Notes under the pieces: generated by a model
Seen by the model: only the letters and a program-made list of their open reading frames with translations
Database searches by the model: none
What the model was told of the DNA's origin: nothing
Shown here: positions 34,500-46,199 of the stretch, one piece after another
How positions within the stretch are numbered: position 1 is the stretch's first letter
Layout of the letters: the number at the start of each line of letters is the position of its first letter
Translations under genes and position numbers: made by a program
Assembly (NCBI GenBank): GCA_018398575.1
Contig: JAGTXZ010000003.1
Coordinates: 2,232,001-2,296,000, forward strand
DNA length: 64,000 bases
Reading direction: 5' to 3'
Origin: Ampelomyces quisqualis
Taxonomy: Eukaryota; Ascomycota; Dothideomycetes; Pleosporales; Phaeosphaeriaceae

Positions 34500-37400
34500 T
34501 GCATAGTAGTGTACTATACTCTACAGTTCTACTACTTAATTTACCTGATTTACACTAGCCTTTTAAGCTTTATAGAGATTTCCTTGTTACAATCCTACTT
34601 AATCTCTCCTCTTTCTGTTGTTACACCTTGCAGACTACTGCGCAACAATGTCTTTACGTTCTGCTTTTTTAGAACTTTTGTTTCTAGATTACTTTCTAGG
34701 TTATACAGAATAATGCCCTTACATACGTCTGCTAGCTAGCCTAGTTAATATACCCTAAACATAAATTAGTCTTAGGTGCCCTGTTTGTCTTAAGGCTCTA
34801 TAATTATAACCTTATTTGCCTTAATTAGCGTAATAGCTTCTGCAAACGCTATTAACGCTACTAAAATAATTGTTAAGTCTAGGTCCCTCTATTTTGCTAA
34901 CACAGCGTCTATTTTAGACTTTAGCATTCCTCTCCTTAGTAGAAGAACTATATCTTTGCCAAATTTTTTTCAAAGCCCTATCTAGAGCACTAGTTGCACA
35001 CATAGTTTGTATAAGCTAATAAGGATTTTGGCCCAAACGTTGCGTAGTACTATTTAATTATTTGCTAGGCCCTTCTAATTAAGATTAGGTCTAGTTTTAA
35101 CATAGGTCCTCTTGGCCTCTAGCTTAATTGCCTTATACTTTGCACTATATACAAGTAGTAAGTTAAGGTTGTTAGCAAACATTCCTTTATCTAGCTGCTA
35201 GAAGTGCTGTTAGATATGCGTTAATATAAACTACTTAGTTTTCTTACTTTCTTTGCTTTCAAACAGCGCAGCCTTAAGCTAGGCTAGTATTAGGAATATT
35301 GCAATGCTCTGTATCTTAGCGCAGTTAAATATGCATACGCTCTTAGCTTTTGCGCTATTTAGCTCTTCTTGTTGTAGTACTATCTTATATCTTGTTATTG
35401 CGTTAGCTATAAGCAATTAGAAGTTGTCTGTTTAGCATAGCTAGTAGAACGTTAGGAAGTTGCTCTTAATGCCTAAAATCTTCTAGCTCTATAGGTCTTG
35501 CGTAACTAGAGTTTAACGCAGCATAAACCTTACTGCAATCTTCTCTTCTAACGCTATAAGCGCTATGTACTTAGGAGAATTAAGCACGTTTTTAACTTCT
35601 TCTTGTGCCTTAGATAAGCAGGTGTTCTAGCCCTTTGCTATAACTAGGCCTAACATCTTTCTTATCTCTCTTATATCTATAATTTTCTTAATACTTGCGT
35701 ACACAGGGTTAGTAGCAGTAAACAGTTTAGAACTATCTATGTTGTCCTTCTTGCCTGTAAGACAGTGCTAGTTTAAGAAGTTCTTATTGTCTTGCAGTCT
35801 GCTAAGCGCTAGGGAGATAAAAATAAGTATCTTATAGAGACTCTTTTCTATTAGTGTACCCAAGAGGGCCTAGGCCTTCTACTAATAACTATGGTTCTTA
35901 ACTTAAATAGTCTTGTACAAGTTACCTATAATAGTATTCTTAGATTTGCAGTTATAGAACTTATTAAAGATAATATGTTTCTATATTACTACGTAGCTAG
36001 AAATATCAAAGGCGTCTGTTGCGCTTACTTTGCTACCTCTTAATAATATTTTGCGTGTAGTTGTAAGTCTTATAGTTTAGTATTTGTTAAGCACGCGTTT
36101 TACTAATGTTGTGTAGCTGCATACAATTATAAATTAGCTAGCAGATAGTGCTAGACAGTGCGCAGTTGCACTTAGGTAGACTTTTAGCATGTAGCGTTCT
36201 TAAATGTACTACAGAACTGTCTTTACATACTTCTTACTATTCTTTGTAAATTTGCGCAGTAGGACGTTTTAGTTAAACGCTGCAAGGTGCTGTTTAACTT
36301 GCAGATTAATCTTTATCTCTATTTCTTTGTCTGCTGTTAGTGCGCCTATGCTCTATAGGGGGGTGTTGTTTATAAAGCAGATACAGAGCGCAAGAGGGTC
36401 TTTTAGGTTGCACTATTTAGATTTGCAAAGGCCTATAGTAATAATTTTGGCCTTCTATGCAGCTGGTGCGCAGCTCTATCTGCTTACTATAGATGCTGCT
36501 AACTGTAGCTCTTCTAGTATTAAAGGGTTTTTTTTGTATGCACATAGGAATGTCTATTAGTCTGTTATAAGGCACTGTTCTTAACTATTGTCTTTGGCTC
36601 TATGTTAACTAGTTTTATTCTTTGATTAGTCTTCTTGTACTTTAGTCTAGTTCTTAAAGTGCGCATGCCCTATAATTATTATAAGTACAGCTAATCTTGT
36701 TTTCTCTATACCTATTATGTTTCTGAATATGCTGCTATTGTCTGAAGATAGCTCTTTTTTGTAAAGTATGTAGGCCTCTGTTAGTTAGTATGCTGTAAAT
36801 AGGACTATTAGTCCCTATAATAAATGTAGTATTATAGGCGCGTTATCCTTAAAGTCTTCTAGTAGAGATCTAAAGAAGTTGGCTGCTTCCTGCTATTTGT
36901 CCTCTTAGTAGTGTTCTATTACTACTCTAATTTAAGCTTACAGTTTATCTGCTGTCCTGTCTTGCGTATTAGTTGCGTAGATTGTAGTTGCAGGCTCTCT
37001 ATAGTGCACTTACCTTGCGTTTAGTAGAGCTTAGAGCTACAGCCTTTCTTCTAACGCAAGTTGTTTTACTAACTAGAGCTCTTTATTCTTATCTCTGTTA
37101 CCTTTATTATACTCTTCTTATTCTTCTTTGCTGCTAGAGTAGGCATCTTCTTCTAGCAACCTTTATTGTTTTCTTGTAGCACTCTTGCGTTTCTGTCTAG
37201 GTGTAGTAATTAGCGTAAATGTTGCGTTGTTTTGTGTTTGCGCAGCATCTTTGTTTCTACTTCTCTCTACTTTCTTTGTAGTGCTGTTGTTCTGCTCCTC
37301 TAGGCGCTTGATTTTAGTAGTTAGAGTCTTAATGCGTATATCTAGGCTGTTATCCTTTTTCTTCTTACCTCTGCTCTGTCTATTAAAGCGTTTGCTACTA

Positions 37401-38540
37401 TTTACTTTAGGTTCTGTTAATAGTTTGCAGGCTAGGTCTACTAGCGCTCTTGTTGTCTTTTGTTGTTTGCAGTTATTGTCTTTGGTGTTGTTGTTAAGCT
37501 CTAAGCAGAGGCGCCTTTGCCTCTTGTCTCTGGTAGTACCTACTAGGTTTATAATGTTGCTGTTGCTGCCTAAAGTAAAGTGCACTATATTATGTAGTTA
37601 GCTGTTGTTATTTGTATACTGTTCTGGTTTGTATTACTACTAGGCTTGACTTTGTCTTGTACTAGGGTCTGGTATTTAATTGCAACGCTCTTAAGGCTTC
37701 TTATCTTAATATATAAGTTAATAGTTACAGCTAGATTGTTATTGTTAGTAATTAGGCGCAGCGCTAACGCGTTAAATATCTTTGAAGTCCTAACTGTATA
37801 CTAGTCTATAAATTTTGGTTGTAACAGGTGTTTAACAAGTACACTATATTTAAGATGTTGTGGCTTTATCTTGAAGTTGCTGTCTTTAAGCTGCTGTTAA
37901 CGTGCAGCTGTTATTAGCCTTAAAAGCAAGAAGGTCTAGGTAGTTTAATAATGTACGCTGTCTATAATATAGATATTAACGTTGTTAAGTAACAGTTTAG
38001 TTGTTATTATAGTAAGGCCTATTAGCTAGGTTACTAAAGCAGCAGAAGAACTTAAGACTACTAATACCAACTGCGTGCGTTCTAGTTCTAAGTTTGTAGG
38101 CGTTAGCTATCTTTTTGTGTGTTTAGCTTTAACTTTGTTACTGTAGTCTTAAATTTCTAAGATTATCTTCTTCTATACAGCGCTAGCTGTTACCTTATAG
38201 AATTCCCTTAGTATGCTACTATTAGTTAGTTAGGGGTATGCAGTATACTTAAGCTATTTATCTATTATTAGGCTGCGCATTGTCTTTAGGTAGTTAGCCT
38301 ATAGGTATGCCTGTTTAATCTTGTTATATGTGTTCTTGTGCTAGATAAAATCTGTTATCTCTTTAACCTATATGCGCTAGTCTACTACATTAATATTGTA
38401 GCCTATTCTTACAATTACCTATAATACGTTATTAGTAGTTATTGTCTTTGCATTGCTTATGTACTATTTATTTGATTAAGGTAGCTGCTACTTGTACTTA
38501 TTGTTGCAATTCTATAACGCGCGCATTATACAATATGTTA
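34500..38540 (-). pseudogene. SNF2-family helicase-like ATPase, RIP-damaged
   Basis: One minus-strand frame reads for more than 1,000 codons through RIP-type stops. In order it shows an N-terminal Lys/Gln/Asn-rich part (an uninterrupted 140-codon stretch at 37163-37585) and a damaged Walker A, GIEKTRLA at 36698-36712 (family GxGKT). A damaged DEAH-type box follows, NKFYN at 35951-35968 (family DExH). Motif III is ALLGTLIEKS at 35841-35870 (family LSGTPIEN). The C-terminal motif VI region reads ANKVIIIEP, then TQDQFMFRVY, LG near 34,737-34,800 (family RxHRxGQ). These match the SNF2 helicase core in the right order and spacing. A further same-sense frame extends to about 38,540 and may be the N-terminus or a separate gene. 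SNF2 enzymes remodel protein-DNA complexes; a role in transposition is inference. Confidence 0.78.
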
Positions 38541-38929
38541 CGCGTAATAGTTAAGAATAGTGCAGGCAGGTGTAAGAACAGTAGAATAGCTACAGCTTAG
38601 TTAGTGTGTGTAGGTGTGCTTGTGTTGTGTGCTTACTTGTAATAGTGTTATAATGTACAGTGTAGTGTAGTAAACGTAACGTAGAAAATTACGTATATTT
38701 GCGTTATAGTACTATTGTTGTTGTTGTGTAGTTGTAGTGCGTTTGTAGTAGTAACGCAGCATTATATAGTTGTAGCAGTAGGTTAAATTATAGGTGCAGG
38801 TAAAAGTAAGTAGAGTTTTGTCCTAGCATTATATAGCCTCTTACCTGGCGCTAACGCGTTATGTTGTGTCTTTAAGGTAAGTAAAAGTGTATTCTAAGGG
38901 GGCGCCTCTTACTGCGTATTATTCTTAGT

Positions 38930-39275
38930 GCAGCACTGTACAGTACTGTATGGTACTGTGTAGCACTAAGCAAAATTCTTACTTTTTAGTTTTTTGCATT
39001 ATAGTGTAGGCAACTTACTTCTTGTATATTGTAGTAGTAGCACTCTCTTTAGTCTAGCAAGCAAACTTAGCTAAACCTACTAGTGCTATTGTAGTAGACA
39101 GGTCTACTATACAGTACTGTAGGACACTGTATAGCACTAAGCAAAATTCTTACTTTCTATATTTTTGCATTATAATGTAGGCAACTTACCTCTTGTATAT
39201 TATGTTAGTAGCACTCTCTTTAGTCTAGCAGGCAAACTTAGCTAAACCTACTAGTGCTATTGTAGTAGATAGGTT
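38930..39275. repeat. Two tandem copies of a 171-base unit
   Basis: The segment with TAGCACTAAGCAAAATTCTTAC at 38961 recurs at 39132 with few differences. It includes the downstream block ending CCTACTAGTGCTATTGTAGTAGA. A palindromic ACAGTACTGT precedes each copy. Confidence 0.85.
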
Positions 39276-39949
39276 ACGTAACAAGGCTGCGTTAGAATGT
39301 TTAAGTTGTATACTAGCGTCTAGTAGTTTACGTAAAATTATAGAGAAGTTTTTTATGCGTCTGCAGTCCTGTTAGCAAGAGAAGCTGTCTGTTGCCTTCT
39401 ATTCCTTTGCACTATGTTGTTCTATTATAATTCTATATTATCTGTTAGTGCATCTAACGCCCTAGACTGTGTGCTATTAGCGTAGACAGTAGTTAACAGA
39501 TCTCTATAGTGTACGCAGCTTGCAGCTAGCAAGGAAGTATATAGTAGCCTGCTTCTATTATACATTTTAACGTTAGTTTAAGACGTTTGTGTTTTTAACT
39601 AGATAATTCTGCCCTACGTTCTATAGATTTGTTTATAAGGAGATTAGTTTCCCCTTTTTAACGCTAAGTTTGCTGTTAATATAGTAGTATTCTTTTGTTT
39701 AGGTATTTTCTCTTAGTATTAGCAACTAATATTACAAATTGTGCAGTACACAGTATCTTACAAAAAATACTATTGTTATTTATTGTCTTGTGTTCTTGTA
39801 TAATAGCCTTGTCTTTTATTAACATGTCTTGCAGTGTAGTGTCTCTACTTAGTGCTAGTATGCTAGGGTGCTTAACTTCTTACGCTGCTGTCCTGCCTGG
39901 ATGTTACTGTGCGTGCATAATTTCTTAACAACCTTGCTCTTTTAGTTGC

Positions 39950-41831
39950 ATAGATTGTGTGCTACTACTTTAGATTATTAATCTAGTCTTTAGCTAAATA
40001 TAGTTGGTGCTAGGTAATTATTCTTTAATTTTGGTGTTTGCTAGGCTAATGTTGTCTGGTTATTTTGGTTAATGCGCTAGCTAAAATACTAGAGATTGTA
40101 GGCCCTATAAGATAATTTGTGCAATAGCTATTCTTATTCTAGTTAAGTATGGTATTGTTACGCTTTTCTAACTGTAACTACACTATAACATTACTCTTGG
40201 TTTTTACGCTTGCAGATAGCCTAGCGTTATCTTATTTTAGGTATATAGCATTCTTGTGTTTGCATTAGCGCAGTCTTACTACCTAGTTGTGTATATCTTT
40301 TTAGCGTCTGTCTTGCAGCTCTACAGCTATCTATTTTATAGTTGCCTGTTGCAGTACTTCTAGCTTGTTAATATATTGCCTATTGTTTGTAGTAAACTCT
40401 TGCTAACCTACGTACACCTGCAGTTAATCTATTATATCTGTTGCTTTGCAGTGTAATAGTCTAGGGAGCAACAGTACCTTACAGTTCTCTTCTATCTTGT
40501 TTAGGCTGTATATTGCGACAATGTAGTCTAAGAGGTAGGCTAGATCTTTGTAGTTGGGATTGCGCTCTTTAGGTAACTTAATAAAGCTTCTAACGTCTAT
40601 ACTGTTAACAACGCGCATGTCTTTAAGCTAGTTAACTAAATTGTTAAGCTTGTAGTAGGTCTTTTAGAAGTTAGCTATACATAGCTATAGGCTGTAGTAC
40701 ATGTTTAGATATATTAAGATCTGCTAGCTACTACATATAGTCTTAGCTCTTATCTTGTTATACTACGCGCAACATCCTTAGCAAATAGCGTAGATAACAT
40801 CTATTGTCTTGGTAGGATGTTTACTTATTATACTTTTCTCTACTGCAAAGTGTAGGAAATAGGCGCAGACTTTAGCCTTCTATGCGCAGGTAATGCCTTA
40901 GTCTATTAGTTAGTATAATGTTATGCTACCTGTAGGCAGGAATATAACTCTATTGTATTAGTAAGCATTGTAACTTCTATTGCTACAATAAGCCTGTAGT
41001 ATATTAACACTATACATACCAAACGTTCTGCAGCAATTAGCAGCTTATCTAAAGCTTAGCTACTGCGTGTTTATAAGGCAGGAACCTGTTAATTAGCAAC
41101 AATACTTGTCTGTTTATGCAGTTATTAAACTATTTCAGCTATTCTAGCATAATGTTAGTGTCTATCTAGGTAGAATTATTATCTTAATAGACACAACTAA
41201 GACTATAGATGTTTAGGTTCTTCTTACTATCTATACAAGTTGTGTGGTTTAAGAATTCTATAAACTATAGAGGCACTTAGTCTAAGCTATCTGCGTTTAT
41301 GCATAGCACACTAGTTATGTGCTTTTTGTCTAGTCTAGGTCTAGCTTCTGGATTGTCTGCTAACGTGCATTAGGGCAAGTGTTTCTAGTATATACTAGCC
41401 TTGTCTATATTGTATAAATTCTTAGGCGCGTATCTACTTACTACGTCGCGAATCTCTTCTATTGTAAGCTTAGTGTCTTTAACTATTATACTGCTGTAGT
41501 TGCCTACTGTTTTTGCAAACTGTTTATATAACTGCACGCTGTGTTGTTATTTATATATAGTAAGCTATCTGTTATTAAACTCTAGTATTTTGCAGCTGTT
41601 GTATTTAGGCAGCTGTTGCCAAAGTTAACGTGCAGTTTTGCAAATTATGTTGTTAGTAACATTAACGCAGGCTGCCTGTAACTCTATATACTAGTTATTT
41701 AGAGCTACCTCAAGAGTTTTCTATTGCAGACGCCTATTGTGCGCGTAGTTATAGCTAGTGTATTTGGTTTTGTTGCTGTCTAGGTGTTCTTGCGTTGTTA
41801 GGAGGATATTAGTTACATTATTTGGTTGCAT
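39950..41831 (-). pseudogene. Pogo/Fot1-like DDE transposase with CENP-B-type HTH, RIP-damaged
   Basis: A minus-strand frame from the ATG at 41831 (MQPNNVTNILLTTQEH) shows a Tc5/CENP-B-like helix-turn-helix with KTLEVALNN, then LTIYK and QHSVQLYKQF. The DDE_1 catalytic domain follows: APKNLYNIDKASIY (family xxIYNxDExG), ITSVLCINADSL (family VTxxxCxNAxG), and VIFLPTGSITLYQLIDQGIT-like sequence near 40,930 where relatives have the LPP...QPxDQG motif. The C-terminal part reads through an intact 64-codon stretch at 40424-40618. The expected DE dyad is changed to DK, and many Trp codons are TAG. I did not find its own terminal inverted repeats, so whether it is a separate insertion inside the larger element is unresolved. 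Confidence 0.78.
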
Positions 41832-42240
41832 ATAGCAGCAAAAGGCTCTAGTAGCCTATATAGCAAGTTGTTGTAGTATTAAATGCAGAAATAATGCCTT
41901 ATGTTTGCGAACCTTAACACGTTCTGCAATAGTCTAGGCATAACTATGTTACTAGTTAGGCGTTAGACCTTAACCTATCTATAAACTAGATAATGTAGGC
42001 TTAATATTGTAGTAGCAGAATAACTGTAGAAACTAGATGTATTTACAATAAGCAATCTACTATCTAATATAGTAAAGACAATACACTTACGCATACTAAT
42101 ACTCTAGTAGCTACTTATAGTATTTAATATAAAACAAAATCTAAACTTAGCCTTAAACCTATGCTAGTATTATTGTAGCACTAATTAGTTGCTCTAGGTG
42201 CCTATTGCAGTAGATAGCTTACAATTAACGCTAATAGTAC

Positions 42241-42610
42241 TTTCTAGTAGACAATAGTTGTAGACAGTGCAACGCAACTGTAGCTGCTAGTTGTTAGAAG
42301 AGCCTGCTGCAGTAGTAGGTTGCGTGCAGTACTAGTAGTATTCTCTAGTAGATAATAGTTGCTGACAGTGCAACGCAACTGTAGCTACTAGTAGTTAAAA
42401 GAGCCTGCTGCAGTAGTAGGTTGCGTGCAGCACTAGTAGTATTCTTTAGTAGACAACAGTTGCTAACAGTGCAACGCGACTGTAGCTACTAGTTATTAAA
42501 AGAGCTTGCTGCAGTAGTAGGTAGCGTGCAGCACTAGTAGTATTTTCTGGTAGACAACAGTTGCTAATAGTGCAACGCAACTATAGCTGCTAGTTGTTAG
42601 AAGAGCCTGA
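42241..42610. repeat. Tandem array, 101-base period, about 3.7 copies
   Basis: CTAGTAGA-type anchors occur at 42244, 42345, 42446 and 42547, giving an exact 101-base period. Each unit contains GTGCAACGC and AGAGCCTGCTGCAGTAGTAG. It lies just upstream of the pogo-like gene. Confidence 0.92.
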
Positions 42611-43199
42611 TTGTAGAGATTAATGTATTTAAAGTGTTTGCTGCCTTATGTACTATGTATAAGATTTATAAAGCATTACGCGTTACCTCTTGTGCATATT
42701 CTTCTCTGCTAAGTGTCTCTAAGACAAACAAATATAGGCCTGTTATCTTAATTTATACAGGTGTCCTTTAAAGTCTTAGTTGTGCCTACTAGCGTAGTAG
42801 GTATCCTTTTTGTTACTAGCTAGTAGCATCTTAGTGTAGATAAGTTTAATGCGCGTAACTTCTTTGCGTTAATAGAAGTTCTTAAAGCTATAATAAAGCT
42901 TAGTAATAATAGGGGACTTAATGTTGTATAAGTTGTAGTTAGAATATCTTAATATCCAGACGTTAGATTGCTACTTATAGGGTCTAACAGAAATGCATTA
43001 TATATAGTATAAGAGAGGTTGTAGCTGCTTAGGTAGGCTTTGCTGTTAAAGAGCCTAATAAGGGTGCTAGGATAGAGATATCCTAACAAATAACTGTAAC
43101 TCTACATTGTCCTCAATTTTTGCCTGTAATAATATATAGACAAAAGCATGTAAATTATAGTTATATCTCTAATATCTTCTAGTTACCTAACAGTATAAG

Positions 43200-44330
43200 A
43201 ATTGCGTTCTTAAGTTAGGCTAAGTTATTAATATGTATTGCAGGACATAACAAAGTTGTTGCAACAACAGCGCTCTTAAGTTAGGCCAAGTTGTTAATAT
43301 ATGCACTAGAATGCTATTATAGTTGTTGTTGTAGAGATCCTTGCTTTTAAACACGCTATAAGGTATCTTAGTTAAGTAATAGTGTTGCAGGACATAACAA
43401 AGTTATTGCAACAACAGCGCTCTTAAGTTAGGCCAAGTTGTTAATGTGCGTATTAGGATGCTATTGTAGCTATTGTTGTAGAGATCCTTGCTTTTAAACA
43501 CGCTATAAGGTATCTTAGTTAAGTAATAGTGTTGCAGGACATAATAAAGTTATTGCAACAATAGCGCTCTTAAGTTAGGCTAAGTTGTTAATGTGCGCAT
43601 TAGGATGCTATTGTAGCTGTTGTTGTAGAGATCCTTGCTTTCAAACACGCTATAAGGTATTTTAGTTAAGTAATAGTGTTGCAGGACATAACAAAGTTGT
43701 TACAACAACAGCGCTCTTAAGTTAGGCTAAGTTGTTAATGTGCGCATTAGGATGCTATTGTAGCTGTTGTTGTAGAGATCCTTGCTTTCAAACACGCTAT
43801 AAGGTATTTTAGTTAAGTAATAGTGTTGCAGGACATAACAAAGTTGTTACAACAACAGCGCTCTTAAGTTAGGCTAAGTTGTTAATGTGCGCATTAGGAT
43901 GCTATTGTAGCTGTTGTTGTAGAGATCCTTGCTTTCAAACACGCTATAAGGTATTTTAGTTAAGTAATAGTGTTGCAGGACATAACAAAGTTGTTCAACA
44001 AAGCGCTCTTAAGTTAGGCTAAGTTGTTAATGTGCGCATTAGGATGCTATTTAGCTGTTGTTGTAGAGATCCTTGCTTTAAACACGCTATAAGGTATTTT
44101 AGTTAAGTAATAGTGTTGCAGGACATAACAAAGTTGTTGCAACAACAGCGCTCTTAAGTTAGGCTAAGTTGTTAATTGCGCATTAGATCTATTGTAGCTG
44201 TTGTTTAGAGATCCTTGCTTTAAACACGCTATAAGGTATGTTAATGGGTCTAGAATGCTATTATAGCTATTGTTGTAGAGATCCTTGTTGTTAAACACGT
44301 TATAAGGTATCTTAGTTAAGCTACAACATC
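43200..44330. repeat. Tandem array, 147-base period, about 7.5 copies
   Basis: CAGGACATAA recurs at 43241, 43388, 43535, 43682, 43829, 43976 and 44119. The first five intervals are exactly 147 bases; the last is 143 because of small deletions. The unit contains GCGCTCTTAAGTTAGG and GAGATCCTTGCTTT. Adjacent middle copies are nearly identical, pointing to recent expansion or homogenisation relative to the RIP mutations. Confidence 0.95.
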
Positions 44331-44608
44331 TAAACAGCTACTAAAGAGTCTATCTAAGACATAAATTTACTTCTATGCTAGTAGGCTAAGAAGTAGCGCA
44401 GGTGTAGTGCTGACAACATAGTAAAGCTTAGTTCTAGATTTTTAAACTACACAAACATATAGACGTAATAGGTATAGTTTTAGTTTTGTAAGAATAAAAA
44501 TATAATAGAAGATTAAGTCTCTTAGACTTATAAGGAATATATATACAAAGACAGCAACATTAAATTAGGAGTACAAGTTACGTATTAAGAAGCAGCTGCA
44601 TACATAGG

Positions 44609-44930
44609 CACATAGGTAAATTTATCTTTAGTTTTAAGGTTAGAGAAGTGTAAAGAGGCGCAAGTGTATAATAGATAAAAATAACACTAGGTTCTGTGTA
44701 TATTTTAACAAAAGACTGTTACCTTAACTCTAAGACTAGAGACACATAGGTAAATTTATCTCTAGTTTTAAGGTTAGGGAAGTGTAAGAAGGCGCAAGTG
44801 TATAATAGATAAAAATAATACTAGGTTCTATATATGTTTTAACAAAAGACTGTTACCTTAAACCTAAGACTAGAGACACATAGGTAAATTTATCTCTAGT
44901 TTTAAGGTTAGGAAAACGTATATATAGTAA
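44609..44930. repeat. Tandem array, 134-base period, about 2.4 copies
   Basis: CACATAGGTAAATTTATC recurs at 44609, 44743 and 44877. Each complete unit contains CGCAAGTGTATAATAG and AAAGACTGTTACCTTAA. Confidence 0.9.
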
Positions 44931-46199
44931 GAGGCAGAGGGTAGCTAGCTAGCAAGGCTATTATATACTCTATTAGCGCTAATGGTTTAAGAGTAAGCAG
45001 CACGTAGATGCGTTTAATATACAGCAGTTTGTTAACAGTCTTTGTTACTATTTAGCCCCTGTTGTATTTGTATATTAGAGCGAGTTAGAACAGTAGTCTC
45101 TAGTAGACAACTATTCTATACTATACTAGAGAAAGAATATGAATTAGATCTGCGGGCATTTTAAAACTAGAAAAGATTAAATATACTAGCTACTTAGAAT
45201 ATTAGTTAACACTGTATATAAATTATACTTATTATTTCTTACTGTTAAGTAATTGCCTACGCCTGTTACTAGTCTTACCTATAGTATATATAGTACACTA
45301 TTCTACCTGCTTCTATCTATACTAAGCCTAGCTACCTTGGTACAGGTTGTATATTAGGCTGCTAGAGCTACTAGTCTATTTTTTTTATACTTTTAAACCT
45401 TGTACGTGTCTACTTGCAGGTATACTTACCTTTTTAGGTGTTTAGGTTCTACTGTATATATTCTAAATGCGCAGTAACTTGTTTATTTCAGGGTGTTAAT
45501 ATTTTTTGGCGTAATAATTATTATTAATATTAATCTTTATTAAGCTGTGTTAGCTAGCCTAACTAATTAGGTTATTAACAAGTAAGCTCTAGTGTAATAA
45601 CGTAACAGTTGTTAGAGTAATAAGAAACATTAAAGGAAAGAAAAATATTAGTTGTTGCGCCTACAACTGTTAGTATAGTTCTATACACAGGTTAGGTAAC
45701 TGTTGGCTACAGTAGACTTTAGTAGACTACTGTAGACAACAGACTGTACAGCACAGGATAGATGCTGCTAGTAACTACCTTAATACTACGTAACCAATGT
45801 TAATACTATTTTTGTACACTTAGTCTCCTTATATCTAAACTATAGAGTTGTGTATAAACAAATTGGTAATAGATTGTATATGTATACTGTGTAGCTTTTA
45901 CACTAAGACGTACGCAGGACTTGTTAAATACAGTGCTTGATGCCAGACGCGTTGCTACCTGCTACCTAACAATATACTAGTTATAACTCCTAACACTATA
46001 ATACAATAGCACAGCCCTAATAGCTGTAACATAATAGATGCTACTCTAGACAACGCAGCACCTGCTTTATACAGCAACACCTTATGTAAACGCAACTACA
46101 CTCTAGCTAAACATAAAGTAATAGAGCAGATAGGCCTAATGTTAGCGTCTATATAAGGATAGGACGAGCTGTTTAAGACAGCAAGTAGACAGCACGCTA

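Noticed and set aside
34509..34739. Plus-strand frames such as 34509-34739, 37185-37601 and 39695-39928
   Set aside because: Hydrophobic Leu/Val/Phe-rich shadows of the minus-strand ATPase and transposase regions or of AT-rich DNA.
43200..44330. CRISPR-like array or satellite centromere
   Set aside because: Units are contiguous 147-base tandem copies without spacers, in a fungal genome, and lie inside a bounded transposon insertion, so neither a CRISPR array nor centromere satellite is supported.
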